A stretch of DNA of 64,000 bases. It comes from Pimelobacter simplex. GTDB lineage: Bacteria; Actinomycetota; Actinomycetes; Propionibacteriales; Nocardioidaceae. This document shows, piece after piece, positions 18,071 through 27,910 of this stretch. Position 1 is the stretch's first letter, and every line of letters starts with the position of its first letter. The notes below the pieces were generated by a model, which was not told where the DNA came from, did no database searches, and saw only the letters and a list, made by a program, of their open reading frames with translations. Location: NCBI RefSeq assembly GCF_024662235.1, contig NZ_CP096276.1:1922001-1986000 (forward strand). Direction: 5' to 3'. The translations under genes were made by a program, and so were the position numbers.

Positions 18071-19236
18071 CCGAGCTCCTTGAGCACGTTCTTGGCCAGC
18101 TCGGCCTCGACGGTCTTGAGCAGCTGCTCCTCGATCGAGGGGATGCCGACCTTGCGGATGAGGTCGTTGAAGAAGCCGTGCACCACCAGGCGCTGCGCCT
18201 CCTTCTCCGAGACTCCGCGCGAGCGCAGGTAGAACAGCTGCTCGTCGTCGAAGCGGGCGGTCGCCGAGGCGTGCCCGGCGCCCTCGATCTCGCCGGTCTC
18301 GATCTCCAGGTTGGGGACCGAGTCCGCCTGGCAGCCGTCGGTGAGGACGAGGTTGCGGTTCTCCTCGTAGGTCTCGATGCCCTCGGCGACCTTGCGGATC
18401 AAGACGTTGCCGATCCAGACCGTGTGGGCGCCCTTGCCCTGGAGCGCGCCCTTGTAGACGACGTGGCTCTTGGTCTTGGGCGCGTTGTGGTCGGCGAAGA
18501 GCCGGTGCTCGAGGTGCTGGCCCTCGTCGGCGAAGTAGAGGCCGAGCAGCTCGGCCTCGCCGCCGGGGCCGGCGTACTCGACGTTGGCGTGCATCCGGAC
18601 CAGGTCGCCGCCGAAGGAGATCGAGGTGTGCTTGACGAACGCGTCGCGGCCGACCCGGATCGCGTCGCGACCGAGGTGGACGGCGTCGTCGGCCCAGTCC
18701 TGCAGGCTCAGCACGTTGACCTTGGCGCCGTCGCCGACCAGGAAGGTCGAGATCGCCGAGTAGCGCGCCGAGCCGCCGTGCACGAGCACGATGGTGACCT
18801 CGGCGTGCGCGCCGATCCGGTAGACCAGCCGGCTCCAGACCAGGTCGTCGACCGACTCGCCGGTGAGCCGGATGACGACCGGCTCGGCGATGACGGCCTC
18901 GGCCGGCACGTCGAGCAGCACCGTGGCGCCGGCGTTGGCCGCGGCCAGCGCGGCCGGGCGCTCGTTGGGGCCGAGCTCACCGAGCGCGACCGCCTCGTCG
19001 GCGGAGATCTCGGTGAGCGTGACGCCCTCGGGCAGCGTGGTCTCGCGGGTCAGCGTGGCCGCGGAGGCCTCGCCGTCGAGGATCCCGCGCAGCCGCTTGA
19101 TCGGCGTGAACCGCCAGACCTCCTCGCGCCCGGTGGGCACGGGGTGGTCGGCCAGGTCGTACGACGCGGGCGGGTTGAGGTGGCTCTCGATCTGGGCGGG
19201 TGCGCCCATCTCCAGAGCCTCGGCGACGGCCGTCAT
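18067..19236 (-). CDS. sufD: SufD, scaffold component
   Basis: Partner of SufB and SufC in the cluster scaffold; helps iron entry. 389 residues from ATG 19236. Seen: an N-terminal helical part with [11 protein letters not shown] (near residue 41), then the right-handed beta-helix core shared with SufB, with [18 protein letters not shown] and [20 protein letters not shown] near the C-terminus. Overlaps sufB upstream and the Rieske gene downstream by ATGA. Confidence 0.96.
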   Translation of the reverse strand: MTAVAEALEMGAPAQIESHLNPPASYDLADHPVPTGREEVWRFTPIKRLRGILDGEASAATLTRETTLPEGVTLTEISADEAVALGELGPNERPAALAAANAGATVLLDVPAEAVIAEPVVIRLTGESVDDLVWSRLVYRIGAHAEVTIVLVHGGSARYSAISTFLVGDGAKVNVLSLQDWADDAVHLGRDAIRVGRDAFVKHTSISFGGDLVRMHANVEYAGPGGEAELLGLYFADEGQHLEHRLFADHNAPKTKSHVVYKGALQGKGAHTVWIGNVLIRKVAEGIETYEENRNLVLTDGCQADSVPNLEIETGEIEGAGHASATARFDDEQLFYLRSRGVSEKEAQRLVVHGFFNDLIRKVGIPSIEEQLLKTVEAELAKNVLKELG

Positions 19237-20651
19237 CCGACAGCACCCTCCATCTGCAGTTCGATCAGTCGGTTGAGCTCGAGCGCGTACTCCATGGGCA
19301 GCTCCTTGGCGATCGGCTCGACGAAGCCGCGCACGATCATCGCCATCGCCTCGTCCTGCTCCATGCCGCGCGACATGAGGTAGAAGAGCTGGTCGTCGGA
19401 GACCTTCGAGACCGACGCCTCGTGACCCATCGACACGTCGTCCTCGCGGATGTCGACGTAGGGGTAGGTGTCGGAGCGGCTGATCTGGTCGACCAGCAGC
19501 GCGTCGCACAGCACGTTGGACTTGGAGCCGTGCGCGCCCTCGTTGACCTGGATCAGCCCGCGGTAGGACGTACGCCCGCCGCCGCGCGCCACCGACTTCG
19601 ACAGGATCGAGGACGAGGTGTGCGGGGCCGCGTGGACCATCTTGGCGCCGGCGTCCTGGTGCTGGCCCTCGCCCGCGAAGGCGATCGACAGCGTCTCGCC
19701 CTTGGCGTGCTCGCCCATCAGGTAGACGGCCGGGTACTTCATCGTCACCTTGGAGCCGATGTTGCCGTCGACCCACTCCATCGTCGCGCCGGCCTCGCAG
19801 ACCGCGCGCTTGGTGACGAGGTTGTAGACGTTGTTCGACCAGTTCTGGATGGTCGTGTAGCGGCAGCGGCCGCCCTTCTTCACGATGATCTCGACGACCG
19901 CGGAGTGCAGCGAGTCCGACGAGTAGATCGGCGCGGTGCAGCCCTCGACGTAGTGCACGTAGGCGTCCTCGTCGACGATGATCAGCGTCCGCTCGAACTG
20001 GCCCATGTTCTCGGTGTTGATCCGGAAGTAGGCCTGGAGCGGGATGTCGACGTGGACACCCTTGGGGACGTAGATGAACGAGCCACCCGACCACACGGCG
20101 GTGTTGAGCGCGGAGAACTTGTTGTCACCGACGGGGATGACGGTGCCGAAGTACTCCTTGAAGAGCTCCGGCTGCTCCTTGAGCGCGGTGTCGGTGTCGA
20201 GGAAGAGCACGCCCTGGGCCTCGAGGTCCTCGCGGATCGAGTGGTAGACGACCTCGGACTCGTACTGCGCGGCGACACCGGCGACGAGGCGCTGCTTCTC
20301 CGCCTCCGGGATGCCGAGCTTGTCGTAGGTGTTCTTGATGTCCTCGGGCAGGTCCTCCCAGCTGGCGGCCTGCTTCTCGGAGGAGCGCACGAAGTACTTG
20401 ATGTTGTCGAAGTCGATCGCGCTGAGGTCGGAGCCCCAGGTCGGCATCGGCTTGCGGTCGAAGAGCTTGAGGCCCTTGAGCCGCAGGTCGAGCATCCAGT
20501 CGGGCTCGCTCTTCTTGCCGGAGATGTCGCGGACGACGTCCTCGTTGAGGCCGCGCTTGGCGTTGGCACCGACGTCGTTCTTGTCGGACCAGCCGAAGTC
20601 GTAGCGACCGATCCCCTTGAGCTCGGGGTTCAGCTCTTCGATCGAGGTCAT
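19233..20651 (-). CDS. sufB: SufB, scaffold component
   Basis: Site of iron-sulfur cluster assembly in the SufBC2D complex. 472 residues from ATG 20651, which is the usual length; a longer frame upstream belongs to sufR in another frame. Seen: [36 protein letters not shown] (with the conserved Cys), [16 protein letters not shown], and the C-terminal [20 protein letters not shown]. No intein interrupts it, unlike the M. tuberculosis protein. Overlaps sufR by ATGA. Confidence 0.97.
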   Translation of the reverse strand: MTSIEELNPELKGIGRYDFGWSDKNDVGANAKRGLNEDVVRDISGKKSEPDWMLDLRLKGLKLFDRKPMPTWGSDLSAIDFDNIKYFVRSSEKQAASWEDLPEDIKNTYDKLGIPEAEKQRLVAGVAAQYESEVVYHSIREDLEAQGVLFLDTDTALKEQPELFKEYFGTVIPVGDNKFSALNTAVWSGGSFIYVPKGVHVDIPLQAYFRINTENMGQFERTLIIVDEDAYVHYVEGCTAPIYSSDSLHSAVVEIIVKKGGRCRYTTIQNWSNNVYNLVTKRAVCEAGATMEWVDGNIGSKVTMKYPAVYLMGEHAKGETLSIAFAGEGQHQDAGAKMVHAAPHTSSSILSKSVARGGGRTSYRGLIQVNEGAHGSKSNVLCDALLVDQISRSDTYPYVDIREDDVSMGHEASVSKVSDDQLFYLMSRGMEQDEAMAMIVRGFVEPIAKELPMEYALELNRLIELQMEGAVG

Positions 20652-21310
20652 GACGTGACCTGCTCCTTCTGTGTTGAGGGGATGCACGTGGTGCACACCC
20701 CGTCGCCGTGGGCGATGGTGGCCAGGCGCTGGACGTGGGTACCGAGGACGCGACCGATGGCCTCGGTCTCGGCCTCGCACAGCTGGGGGAACTCGTGAGC
20801 GACGTGGGAGACCGGGCAGTGCTGCTGGCACAGCTGCTCCCCCACGACCGGCAGCTCGCGGACGGACGCCGCGTAGCCCTCGTCGGAGAACACCAGGGCC
20901 AGCACCTCGGCCGGCGAGGCGCCCGGGTTGGCGGCCGCGACCGCGGGGAACCTCTTCTCGATGAACGCCGCGCGCCGCTCGGCGAACGCGCGGACCGCAT
21001 CCTCCCCCGCCGTCTCGGCGAGGAAGCGCAGCGCCTCGGTGGCGAGGTCGTCGTACTGCTGGTCGAAGGCGTCGCGGCCGTGCTCGGTCAGGGCGAACAC
21101 CTTGGCCGGGCGACCCCGGCCGCGGGTGCCGGCCGGACGGGGGTCACGAGCGTCGACGGCACCGTCAGCGAGGAGCTGGTCGAGGTGGCGCCGGACGGCC
21201 GCGGGCGTCAGGTCGAGGCGCTCGGCGAGTGCCGCCGCGGTGGAGGGACCGTTGACCAGGATCGACCGCGCGACGCGCTGACGCGTCGGCTCGTCGGTCT
21301 CGGTCACCAT
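20648..21310 (-). CDS. sufR: SufR, iron-sulfur cluster-sensing repressor of the suf operon
   Basis: Winged-helix repressor of the ArsR/DeoR-like SufR family. 220 residues from ATG 21310; a start 42 bases upstream would run across the operator and is less likely. Seen: an N-terminal helix-turn-helix (about 24-45), and in the C-terminal half the Cys set C-x3-C-x12-C-x27-C (from QLCQQHC to GDGVC), which equals the spacing I recall for the cluster ligands of M. tuberculosis SufR (C175, C179, C192, C220). A SufR-type inverted repeat lies just before the start, so it should repress itself and the whole suf operon when cluster-loaded. Confidence 0.94.
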   Translation of the reverse strand: MVTETDEPTRQRVARSILVNGPSTAAALAERLDLTPAAVRRHLDQLLADGAVDARDPRPAGTRGRGRPAKVFALTEHGRDAFDQQYDDLATEALRFLAETAGEDAVRAFAERRAAFIEKRFPAVAAANPGASPAEVLALVFSDEGYAASVRELPVVGEQLCQQHCPVSHVAHEFPQLCEAETEAIGRVLGTHVQRLATIAHGDGVCTTCIPSTQKEQVTS

Positions 21311-21312
21311 TT

Positions 21313-21327
21313 CCACAACATCAGTGT
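21313..21327. promoter_or_regulatory. SufR operator
   Basis: On the minus strand: ACACT-N5-TGTGG, differing in one base from the ACACT-N5-TGTGA repeat reported for M. tuberculosis SufR. It starts 3 bases upstream of the sufR ATG, so binding would cover the start of transcription. Confidence 0.65.
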
Positions 21328-21377
21328 GCCGATATTGCGGACCGTCCTTCAAGCAAGGTCAGCCTTAGTTACCTGGG

Positions 21378-21797
21378 TCACGTGCGCACGGGGCGGGTGT
21401 GGCGCAGCCAGGCCAGTCCCGCGAAGGGCAGCACGAGCGGCAGGAAGCCGTAGCCCTGGCCGAAGTGCGACCACACCGTCTTGTCCGGGAACAGGTCGGT
21501 CGCGAGGTAGCTGAGCGTGCCCACCGAGAGCACGCCGAGCAGCTCGATCGTCACCGCAGCACCCGCGATGCGCCAGCCGGTGCGCCCGCCGAGCAGCAGG
21601 CAGGTGGTGGCGACGAGGTAGAGCACCGCGGCGACCAGGGACAGCGAGTACGCCAGCGGCGCGCGGTCCGGCTCCATGCCGAGCTGGACGGCGGAGCGCC
21701 CGGTCGCGGCCACCGCGAAGAGTCCGTAGACGAAGACCAGGGCGCGGCCCCAGCCCTGGGACAGCACGTTGACGTCGCCCACGCCGGCCTCAGGCAC
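21378..21797 (-). CDS. integral membrane protein of unknown function
   Basis: About 139 residues with four hydrophobic segments separated by short loops, and a basic C-terminus (RHTRPVRT). No known motif. The start is uncertain: GTG codons at 21806, 21800 and 21797 are in frame, and the last has a GGGGTGG ribosome site at good distance. It overlaps the upstream membrane gene by several bases, so the two are probably co-expressed and may form a complex. I do not recognise the family beyond actinobacterial membrane protein. Confidence 0.65.
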   Translation of the reverse strand: MPEAGVGDVNVLSQGWGRALVFVYGLFAVAATGRSAVQLGMEPDRAPLAYSLSLVAAVLYLVATTCLLLGGRTGWRIAGAAVTIELLGVLSVGTLSYLATDLFPDKTVWSHFGQGYGFLPLVLPFAGLAWLRHTRPVRT

Positions 21798-22155
21798 CAC
21801 GACCACCCCAGATGTCCCAGAGCCGGACCTCGAGCCCGGCGACGGTCGCGACGGCGAGCAGCAGGATCGTCGTACCGACCCGGGAGCGCTCGGCGAGCGA
21901 GAAGAAGGCGCCGACCACGAGGACCAGCGCGTTGGTGACCAGGTAGCTGACGAAGACCGCGCCCTCGATGTCGCGCTCGGTGCGGGCCAGCGCCACGACG
22001 CCGATCACGAGCTGGACCAGCAGCGCGACCTCCAGCACCGCGAGGGCGATGAAGTGGGAGTCCTGCGCGGCGCGGTCGCGGACGAGGTCGACCACGAGCA
22101 GCACGGCGGTGGCGCCCGCGAGCACGAGCAGCACGCCGTAGAGCCAGGGAGTCAC
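21790..22155 (-). CDS. integral membrane protein of unknown function
   Basis: About 121 residues from GTG 22155 (TPWLYGVLLVLAG is its first helix), with four hydrophobic segments. An ATG at 22191 would extend it by 12 residues but collides with the promoter region shared with the divergent Lrp gene. No known motif. Partner of the overlapping downstream membrane gene. Function unknown. Confidence 0.6.
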   Translation of the reverse strand: MTPWLYGVLLVLAGATAVLLVVDLVRDRAAQDSHFIALAVLEVALLVQLVIGVVALARTERDIEGAVFVSYLVTNALVLVVGAFFSLAERSRVGTTILLLAVATVAGLEVRLWDIWGGRGA

Positions 22156-22188
22156 GGCGGCCAGCGTAGGGCGGAGGCTCCGCTCGAA

Positions 22189-22194
22189 CATAAT
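22189..22194 (+). promoter_or_regulatory. -10 element for the Lrp gene, back to back with a minus-strand -10
   Basis: CATAAT, 7 bases before ATG 22202. On the minus strand TATGTT (22192-22187) overlaps it and could serve the membrane genes, giving a symmetric bidirectional promoter. Confidence 0.4.
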
Positions 22195-22201
22195 GAGCCC
22201 C

Positions 22202-22657
22202 ATGCAGCCCGACCAGCTCGACCGCCAGATCATCGGCGTCCTCCTGGAGGACGGCCGGGCGACCTACGCCCAGATCGGCGACCGGGTCGGGCTGTCGGCG
22301 CCGGCGGTCAAGCGCCGCGTCGACCGGCTGGTCGCCGCGGGCGCGATCACCGGCTTCACCGTGCGGGTCGACCCGGCGGTCGTCGGCTGGTCCACCGAGG
22401 GGTACGTCGAGATCTACTGCCGCGGCTCGACGTCGCCCGACCAGATCCTCGCCGCGGTCGAGAAGCTGCCCGAGGTGGTCTCGGCCTCGACGGTCACCGG
22501 CGAGGCGGACGCCATCCTGCACATCCTGGCCGCCGACGTGCGCCACTTCGAGCAGGTCGTCGAGCGGATCGCGCGCGAGGACTTCATGGTGCGCACGAAG
22601 AGCGAGCTCGTGATGTCTCCCCTGCTCCGCCGCGAGCAGGGCAGCCTGCCGTCCTGA
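22202..22657 (+). CDS. Lrp/AsnC-family transcriptional regulator
   Basis: Amino-acid-responsive regulator. 151 residues from ATG 22202; an in-frame ATG at 22193 would add three residues but overlaps the promoter hexamer. Seen: N-terminal winged helix LDRQIIGVLLEDGRATYAQI followed by the recognition helix SAPAVKRRVDRLV, and a C-terminal RAM-type ligand domain with GEADAILHILAADV. It stands 113 bases upstream of davA-davB, so control of lysine breakdown is the natural reading; direct repeats in the gap could be its sites. Confidence 0.88.
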   Translation: MQPDQLDRQIIGVLLEDGRATYAQIGDRVGLSAPAVKRRVDRLVAAGAITGFTVRVDPAVVGWSTEGYVEIYCRGSTSPDQILAAVEKLPEVVSASTVTGEADAILHILAADVRHFEQVVERIAREDFMVRTKSELVMSPLLRREQGSLPS

Positions 22658-22669
22658 CCGCGCCTGGTG

Positions 22670-22715
22670 CAACGGATCGCCGCCGCAGCGGGTCCTGACG
22701 CAACGGATCGACGCC
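22670..22715. repeat. two direct repeats upstream of davA
   Basis: A 15-base unit (CAACGGATCGCCGCC at 22670 and the same with one change at 22701), spaced 31 bases start to start, about three helix turns. Possible binding sites of the neighbouring Lrp protein on the same face of the DNA. Confidence 0.5.
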
Positions 22716-22757
22716 GACCGGCAACGCGCACCTCTCGATCCTGCGCCGCCGCGGCAA

Positions 22758-22763
22758 TAGCGT
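22758..22763 (+). promoter_or_regulatory. -10 element for davA-davB
   Basis: TAGCGT, six bases before GTG 22770. Predicts a leaderless davAB mRNA and lies downstream of the direct repeats. Confidence 0.5.
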
Positions 22764-22769
22764 GAGCCC

Positions 22770-23588
22770 GTGACCGCACCTACCGATGCGCCCGGCCTGG
22801 TCGTCGCCGCCTGGCAGGCCGACGGCCCGCTGCGCGACGTCCCCGCCGCGCTCCGCGCGCTCGACGCCGCAGCCGCCGATGCCGCGGCGCGCGGCGTCCG
22901 CCTGCTCGTGTGCCCCGAGCTCACGCTCACCGGCTACGACATCGGCCCCTACGCCGCCGAGCTCGCCGAGCCCCCGGGCGGCCCGATGGCCCAGGCCGTC
23001 GCCGGCATCGCCCGCGACCACGGTCTCGCGATCGCCTGGAGCTGGCCGGAGCGCGACGGCGAGGTCGTGCACATCTCCGCCGAGCTCGTCGACCGCGACG
23101 GCGCCGTGCTCGCCCGGCACCGCAAGGCGCACCTCTACGGGCCCGACGAGGCCGCGGCGTACGTGCCGGGCGACGGGCACCCCGTCGTCGCCACCCTCGA
23201 CGGGTACCGGGTGGGACTGCTGGTCTGCTACGACATCGAGTTCCCCGAGCAGGTCCGGCTCGTCGCGCTCGAGGGCGCCGACGTGCTCGCCTGCCCCACC
23301 GCGCTGATGGAGCCCTACGAGACGGTCAGCAGCCTGCTCGTGCGCGCCCGTGCCTACGAGAACCAGATGGCCGTCGTCTACGCCAACCGGGCGGGCACCG
23401 AGAACGACCTGACCTACTGCGGCAGCAGCTGCATCGTCGGCGCCGACGGCACCGACCTGGCCCGGGCCGGTGACCAGGCGGCGCTCGTCGTCGGCACCGT
23501 CACGCCCGCCGCGCTGGCCGACGCGCGCCGCGCCAACACCCACCTGGCCGACCGCCGGCCCGACGTCTACGGAGGCCTGAACCGATGA
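22770..23588 (+). CDS. davA: 5-aminovaleramide amidohydrolase (DavA-like nitrilase-fold amidase)
   Basis: Carbon-nitrogen hydrolase of 272 residues, expected to turn 5-aminovaleramide into 5-aminovalerate and ammonia, the second step of the lysine monooxygenase route. Seen: the Glu-Lys-Cys triad at E50 (VCPELTLTGYD), K119 (RHRKAHLYG) and C153 (LVCYDIEFPE). The family alone does not give the substrate; the assignment rests on the coupled lysine 2-monooxygenase downstream (ATGA overlap), which makes the amide. Starts at GTG 22770, six bases after TAGCGT. Confidence 0.85.
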   Translation: MTAPTDAPGLVVAAWQADGPLRDVPAALRALDAAAADAAARGVRLLVCPELTLTGYDIGPYAAELAEPPGGPMAQAVAGIARDHGLAIAWSWPERDGEVVHISAELVDRDGAVLARHRKAHLYGPDEAAAYVPGDGHPVVATLDGYRVGLLVCYDIEFPEQVRLVALEGADVLACPTALMEPYETVSSLLVRARAYENQMAVVYANRAGTENDLTYCGSSCIVGADGTDLARAGDQAALVVGTVTPAALADARRANTHLADRRPDVYGGLNR

Positions 23589-25276
23589 CCACCGCGCAGA
23601 CCACCCCGGACGCCGTCCCCGCCGGCGGGCAGCCCGGCGGCGTCACCATGCTCGGCCCCGACTTCCCCTTCTCGTACGACGAGCAGCTGGCCCACCCCGC
23701 CGGCCTCGGCGCCGTCCCGGCCGAGCACCACGGACGCGAGGTCGCGGTCGTCGGCGGCGGCCTGTCCGGCATCGTGACGGCCTACGAGCTGATGCGCCTG
23801 GGCCTGCGCCCGGTGATCTACGAGGCCGACCAGATCGGCGGCCGGCTGCGGTCCCAGCCGTTCGGCGGCGCCGACGGCCCGATCGCCGAGCTCGGCGGCA
23901 TGCGCTTCCCGCTGTCCTCGCGGGCGCTCTTCCACTACATCGACAAGGTGGGGCTGCGCACCTCGCCGTTCCCGAACCCGCTCTCCGAGGCGACCCCGAG
24001 CACGGTCATCGAGCTCGGCGCCGAGTCCCACTACGCGCGCACCTACGACGACCTGCCGCCGTTCCTCAAGGACGTCGCCGACGCCTGGCACGAGGCACTC
24101 GGCGAGGTCGGCTTCGCCGAGATGCAGCAGGCGCTCACCGACCGCGACGTCCCCCGCATCCGCGAGCTGTGGGAGCGCCTGGTGCTCGAGCTCGACGAGG
24201 AGCCGTTCTCGGGCTTCCTCGCCAACAGCAAGGCGTTCCAGGCGCGCAGCCACCGCCACCGCGAGGCCTTCGGCCAGGTCGGCTTCGGCACCGGCGGCTG
24301 GGACACCGACTTCCCGAACTCGATGCTCGAGATCCTCCGCGTGATCTTCACCAACGCCGACGAGGAGCACCAGATGATCCACGGCGGCGCCCAGCAGCTG
24401 CCGGTCGGGCTCTGGAACGAGGCCCCGGACTGCGTGCACTGGCCCGCCGGCACCACCCTGGCGAGCCTGCACGGCGGCGCCCCGCTGCCCGGCGTGGCCC
24501 GGATCGCGCCCGGCACGGACCGGCAGTTCGAGCTGACCGACCGCTGGGGCACCGCCCGCCAGTACGACGCCGTCGTGGTGACCTGCCAGGTCTGGCTGCT
24601 CTCCGCGCGCATCGACGTGGACGAGTCGCTGTTCTCGCCGGCGCTGTGGATGGCGATGGAGCGGACGCACTACATGCAGTCGTCCAAGACGTTCGTGCGC
24701 GTGGACCGGCCGTTCTGGAAGGACACCGACCCCACGACCGGCCGGGACCTGATGAGCATGACGCTCACCGACCGGCTCAACCGGGCGACGTACCTCCTGG
24801 AGGACGACGGCGCCGCGTCGATCTGCCTGTCCTACACCTGGAACGACGACGCCTTGAAGTGGCTCGCGCTGCCGGTCGAGGAGCGGGTGCGCCTCCAGCT
24901 CCACTCGCTGCGCAAGATCTATCCGGACGTCGACGTCGCCTCGCACATCGTGGGTGACCCGATCACCGTCTCGTGGGAGTCCGACCCCAACTTCATGGGC
25001 GCCTTCAAGGCCAACCTGCCGGGTCACTACCGCTACCAGCGGCGGCTCTTCACCCACTTCGTGCAGGACGCGCTGCCGGCCCACCAGCGCGGGATCTTCC
25101 TCGCCGGCGACGACATCTCGTGGACCGCCGGATGGGCCGAGGGAGCGGTCACCACGGCGCTCAACGCGGTGTGGGGTGTCGTGCATCACTTCGGTGGTGC
25201 GAGCGCTCCGGGAAACCCGGGCCCGGGCGACCGGTTCGACGAGCTCGCACCCCTGGCCCTGCCCGACGGCGTCTGA
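23585..25276 (+). CDS. davB: L-lysine 2-monooxygenase (DavB-like flavin amine oxidase)
   Basis: FAD enzyme that decarboxylates and oxygenates L-lysine to 5-aminovaleramide, CO2 and water. 563 residues, equal to the Pseudomonas enzyme. Seen: N-terminal GPDFPFSYDEQLAHPAGLG, dinucleotide motif VAVVGGGLSGIVTAYEL (about 51-67), GGRLRSQPF and ELGGMRFP, GGWDTDFPNSMLEI in the middle, and the C-terminal FAD region IFLAGDDISWTAGWAEGA. These blocks match my recollection of DavB far better than tryptophan monooxygenase IaaM. Coupled to davA; davT/davD for the later steps are not in the window. Confidence 0.9.
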   Translation: MTTAQTTPDAVPAGGQPGGVTMLGPDFPFSYDEQLAHPAGLGAVPAEHHGREVAVVGGGLSGIVTAYELMRLGLRPVIYEADQIGGRLRSQPFGGADGPIAELGGMRFPLSSRALFHYIDKVGLRTSPFPNPLSEATPSTVIELGAESHYARTYDDLPPFLKDVADAWHEALGEVGFAEMQQALTDRDVPRIRELWERLVLELDEEPFSGFLANSKAFQARSHRHREAFGQVGFGTGGWDTDFPNSMLEILRVIFTNADEEHQMIHGGAQQLPVGLWNEAPDCVHWPAGTTLASLHGGAPLPGVARIAPGTDRQFELTDRWGTARQYDAVVVTCQVWLLSARIDVDESLFSPALWMAMERTHYMQSSKTFVRVDRPFWKDTDPTTGRDLMSMTLTDRLNRATYLLEDDGAASICLSYTWNDDALKWLALPVEERVRLQLHSLRKIYPDVDVASHIVGDPITVSWESDPNFMGAFKANLPGHYRYQRRLFTHFVQDALPAHQRGIFLAGDDISWTAGWAEGAVTTALNAVWGVVHHFGGASAPGNPGPGDRFDELAPLALPDGV

Positions 25277-25287
25277 GACGGCGTTCC

Positions 25288-25293
25288 TAGACT
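25288..25293 (+). promoter_or_regulatory. -10 element for the ABC-ctaA operon
   Basis: TAGACT, six bases before GTG 25300, in the 23-base gap after davB. It separates the lysine genes from the ABC-ctaA unit. Confidence 0.5.
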
Positions 25294-25299
25294 GTCGCC

Positions 25300-26237
<938 letters not shown>

Positions 26238-26241
<4 letters not shown>

Positions 26242-27005
26242 GCACGTTCGCGCCCGCCCCCGGCGCCGCGCCCGTCGTCCGCCAGCTCGTCACGCAGGCG
26301 GGCATGGAGGCGCGCCTGATGCTGCGCAACGGCGAGCAGCTGCTCCTCGCCGTGGTGATCCCCGTGATCGTGCTCGTCGGCGCGGTCCGCGGCTCCGAGA
26401 AGGTCGGTCTCGACCTCGGCGGCAAGCCCATCGACGTGCTCACCCCGGGCGTCCTCGCCCTGGCCGTCATGTCGACCGCGTTCACCTCGCTGGCGATCGC
26501 GACCGGCTTCGAGCGGCGCTACGGCGTGCTCAAGCGGCTCGGCACCGCTCCCCTGTCGCGCTCCACACTGCTCGGCGGCAAGGTCGTCGCCCTCCTCGTC
26601 GTCGAGGTGTTCCAGTTCGTCGTCATCGGCGGCGTCGGGCTCGCGCTCGGCTGGTCCGGCCCCTCCGGCGTCGTCGGGGTCCTCGCGGTCCTGCTGACCG
26701 CGCTGTGCGGGACCGCCGCCTTCGCCGCCCTCGGCATGCTCCTGGCCGGCTCGCTGCGGGCCGAGGCCACCCTCGCCGCGGCCAACCTCGTCTACCTGCT
26801 GCTGCTCGCCGGCGGCGCCGTCGTCCTCCCCGCCGACCAGTACGGCGGCCTCGGCGACGTCGTGCGCTGGCTGCCCTCGGGGGCGCTCGGCGAGGCCATG
26901 CGCAGCGCGTGCGACGGCGTGGTCGCCGTACGCGACCTCGTCGTGCTCGTGGCCTGGGCCGTCGCCGGCTCCGCGCTGACCGCCCGAACCTTCAAGTGGG
27001 AGTGA
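26238..27005 (+). CDS. ABC-2 type exporter permease next to ctaA
   Basis: Membrane part of the transporter encoded with the preceding ATPase. 255 residues with six hydrophobic segments in the usual ABC-2 order, an N-terminal amphipathic stretch (QAGMEARLMLRNGEQ) and the loop GFERRYGVLKRLGTAPLSR between helices 2 and 3, typical of the DrrB/NodJ group. Three bases separate its stop from the ctaA start, so heme A synthase is co-transcribed with it. Confidence 0.9.
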
Positions 27006-27007
27006 AC

Positions 27008-27889
27008 GTGACCACCACGTCCCGGCTCGCCGACCTCCAGCGCACCCTGGCCGCCCGCCTGGTGCCGCTGGCCTGGGCCAACCTCGTCGCCAACATCCTG
27101 ATCGTCGTCACCGGCGGCGCCGTCCGCCTGACCGGGTCGGGCCTCGGCTGCCCGACCTGGCCCAAGTGCACCGACGAGTCCTACACCGCCCACGGTGCCC
27201 TCGGCATCCACGGCGTGATCGAGTTCGGCAACCGGCTGCTGACCTACGTGCTGCTCTTCATCGCGCTCGCCTTCGTGATCGCCGCCTGGCAGCGCGCCGG
27301 CCGGGTGCGCACGCTGGCCCTCGTCGTCCTCGCCGGCATCCCCGCCCAGGCGATCGTCGGCGGCATCACCGTGCTGACCGACCTCAACCCCTGGGTCGTC
27401 GCCGGCCACCTGCTCGTCTCGATGGCGATGGTCGGCGTCTGCGTCTGGATCCTCGACGAGCTCACCGGCCCGGTCCGCCCGTTGGCCTCGGTCGTCTCCA
27501 CGCGCCTGGCCTGGGCGACCTTCGCCGTCGGCTGGGTCGTGCTCTGGCTCGGCACCGTCGTGACCGGCTCCGGCCCCCACTCCGGCGACCTCGAGTCGCG
27601 TCGTACCGGGCTCGACCCGGCGACCGTCTCCCACATCCACGGCTACTCGGTGTGGCTGCTCGTCGTCCTCACCGTCGCCCTCGCCCTGGTCGCCCGCCGG
27701 CGCGGCGACGAGCGGCTGGCGATGTTCGCCGCCGTGCTGCTCGTGGTCGAGCTGGCCCAGGGGCTGCTGGGCTACGTGCAGTACTTCACCGACCTGCCCG
27801 AGATCCTCGTCGGGCTGCACATGCTCGGCGCCGCGGTGATCGCCGCGGGCCTCGCCCGGGTCGTGGTCACGACCCGCGCCCGCGGCTGA
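27008..27889 (+). CDS. ctaA: heme A synthase
   Basis: Membrane enzyme that oxidises the C8 methyl of heme O to the formyl group of heme A for cytochrome c oxidase. 293 residues from GTG 27008. Seen: eight hydrophobic segments, the early loop VTGGAVRLTGSGLGCPTWP with its conserved Cys pair region (CPTWPKC), EFGNRLLTY with the first heme-ligand His region just before it (GIHGVIEFGNR), and later His residues in GHLLVS, SHIHGYS and GLHMLGA. Convergent with ctaB, 18 bases away. Together with ctaB it converts heme B to heme A. Confidence 0.93.
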   Translation: MTTTSRLADLQRTLAARLVPLAWANLVANILIVVTGGAVRLTGSGLGCPTWPKCTDESYTAHGALGIHGVIEFGNRLLTYVLLFIALAFVIAAWQRAGRVRTLALVVLAGIPAQAIVGGITVLTDLNPWVVAGHLLVSMAMVGVCVWILDELTGPVRPLASVVSTRLAWATFAVGWVVLWLGTVVTGSGPHSGDLESRRTGLDPATVSHIHGYSVWLLVVLTVALALVARRRGDERLAMFAAVLLVVELAQGLLGYVQYFTDLPEILVGLHMLGAAVIAAGLARVVVTTRARG

Positions 27890-27910
27890 GCCGCGTTCCG
27901 GCCCGGCTCA
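27887..27910. terminator. hairpin holding both stop codons of ctaA and ctaB
   Basis: TGAGCCG and CGGCTCA form a 7-bp stem around a 10-base loop. Each arm contains the TGA stop of one gene, the same design as at 14812-14829. Confidence 0.45.

Noticed and set aside
20651..20831. Longer N-terminus for SufB
   Set aside because: The extra codons are the sufR 3' region in another frame; ATG 20651 overlaps the sufR stop and gives the normal protein.
22670..22715. Direct repeats as a CRISPR or integration site
   Set aside because: Only two short copies, no spacers, cas genes, tRNA or integrase nearby; they fit a regulator site better.
23585..25276. Tryptophan 2-monooxygenase (IaaM) with an indoleacetamide hydrolase
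   Set aside because: The N-terminal GPDFPF block and overall pattern fit DavB, and the partner is a nitrilase-fold amidase like DavA, not an amidase-signature IaaH.
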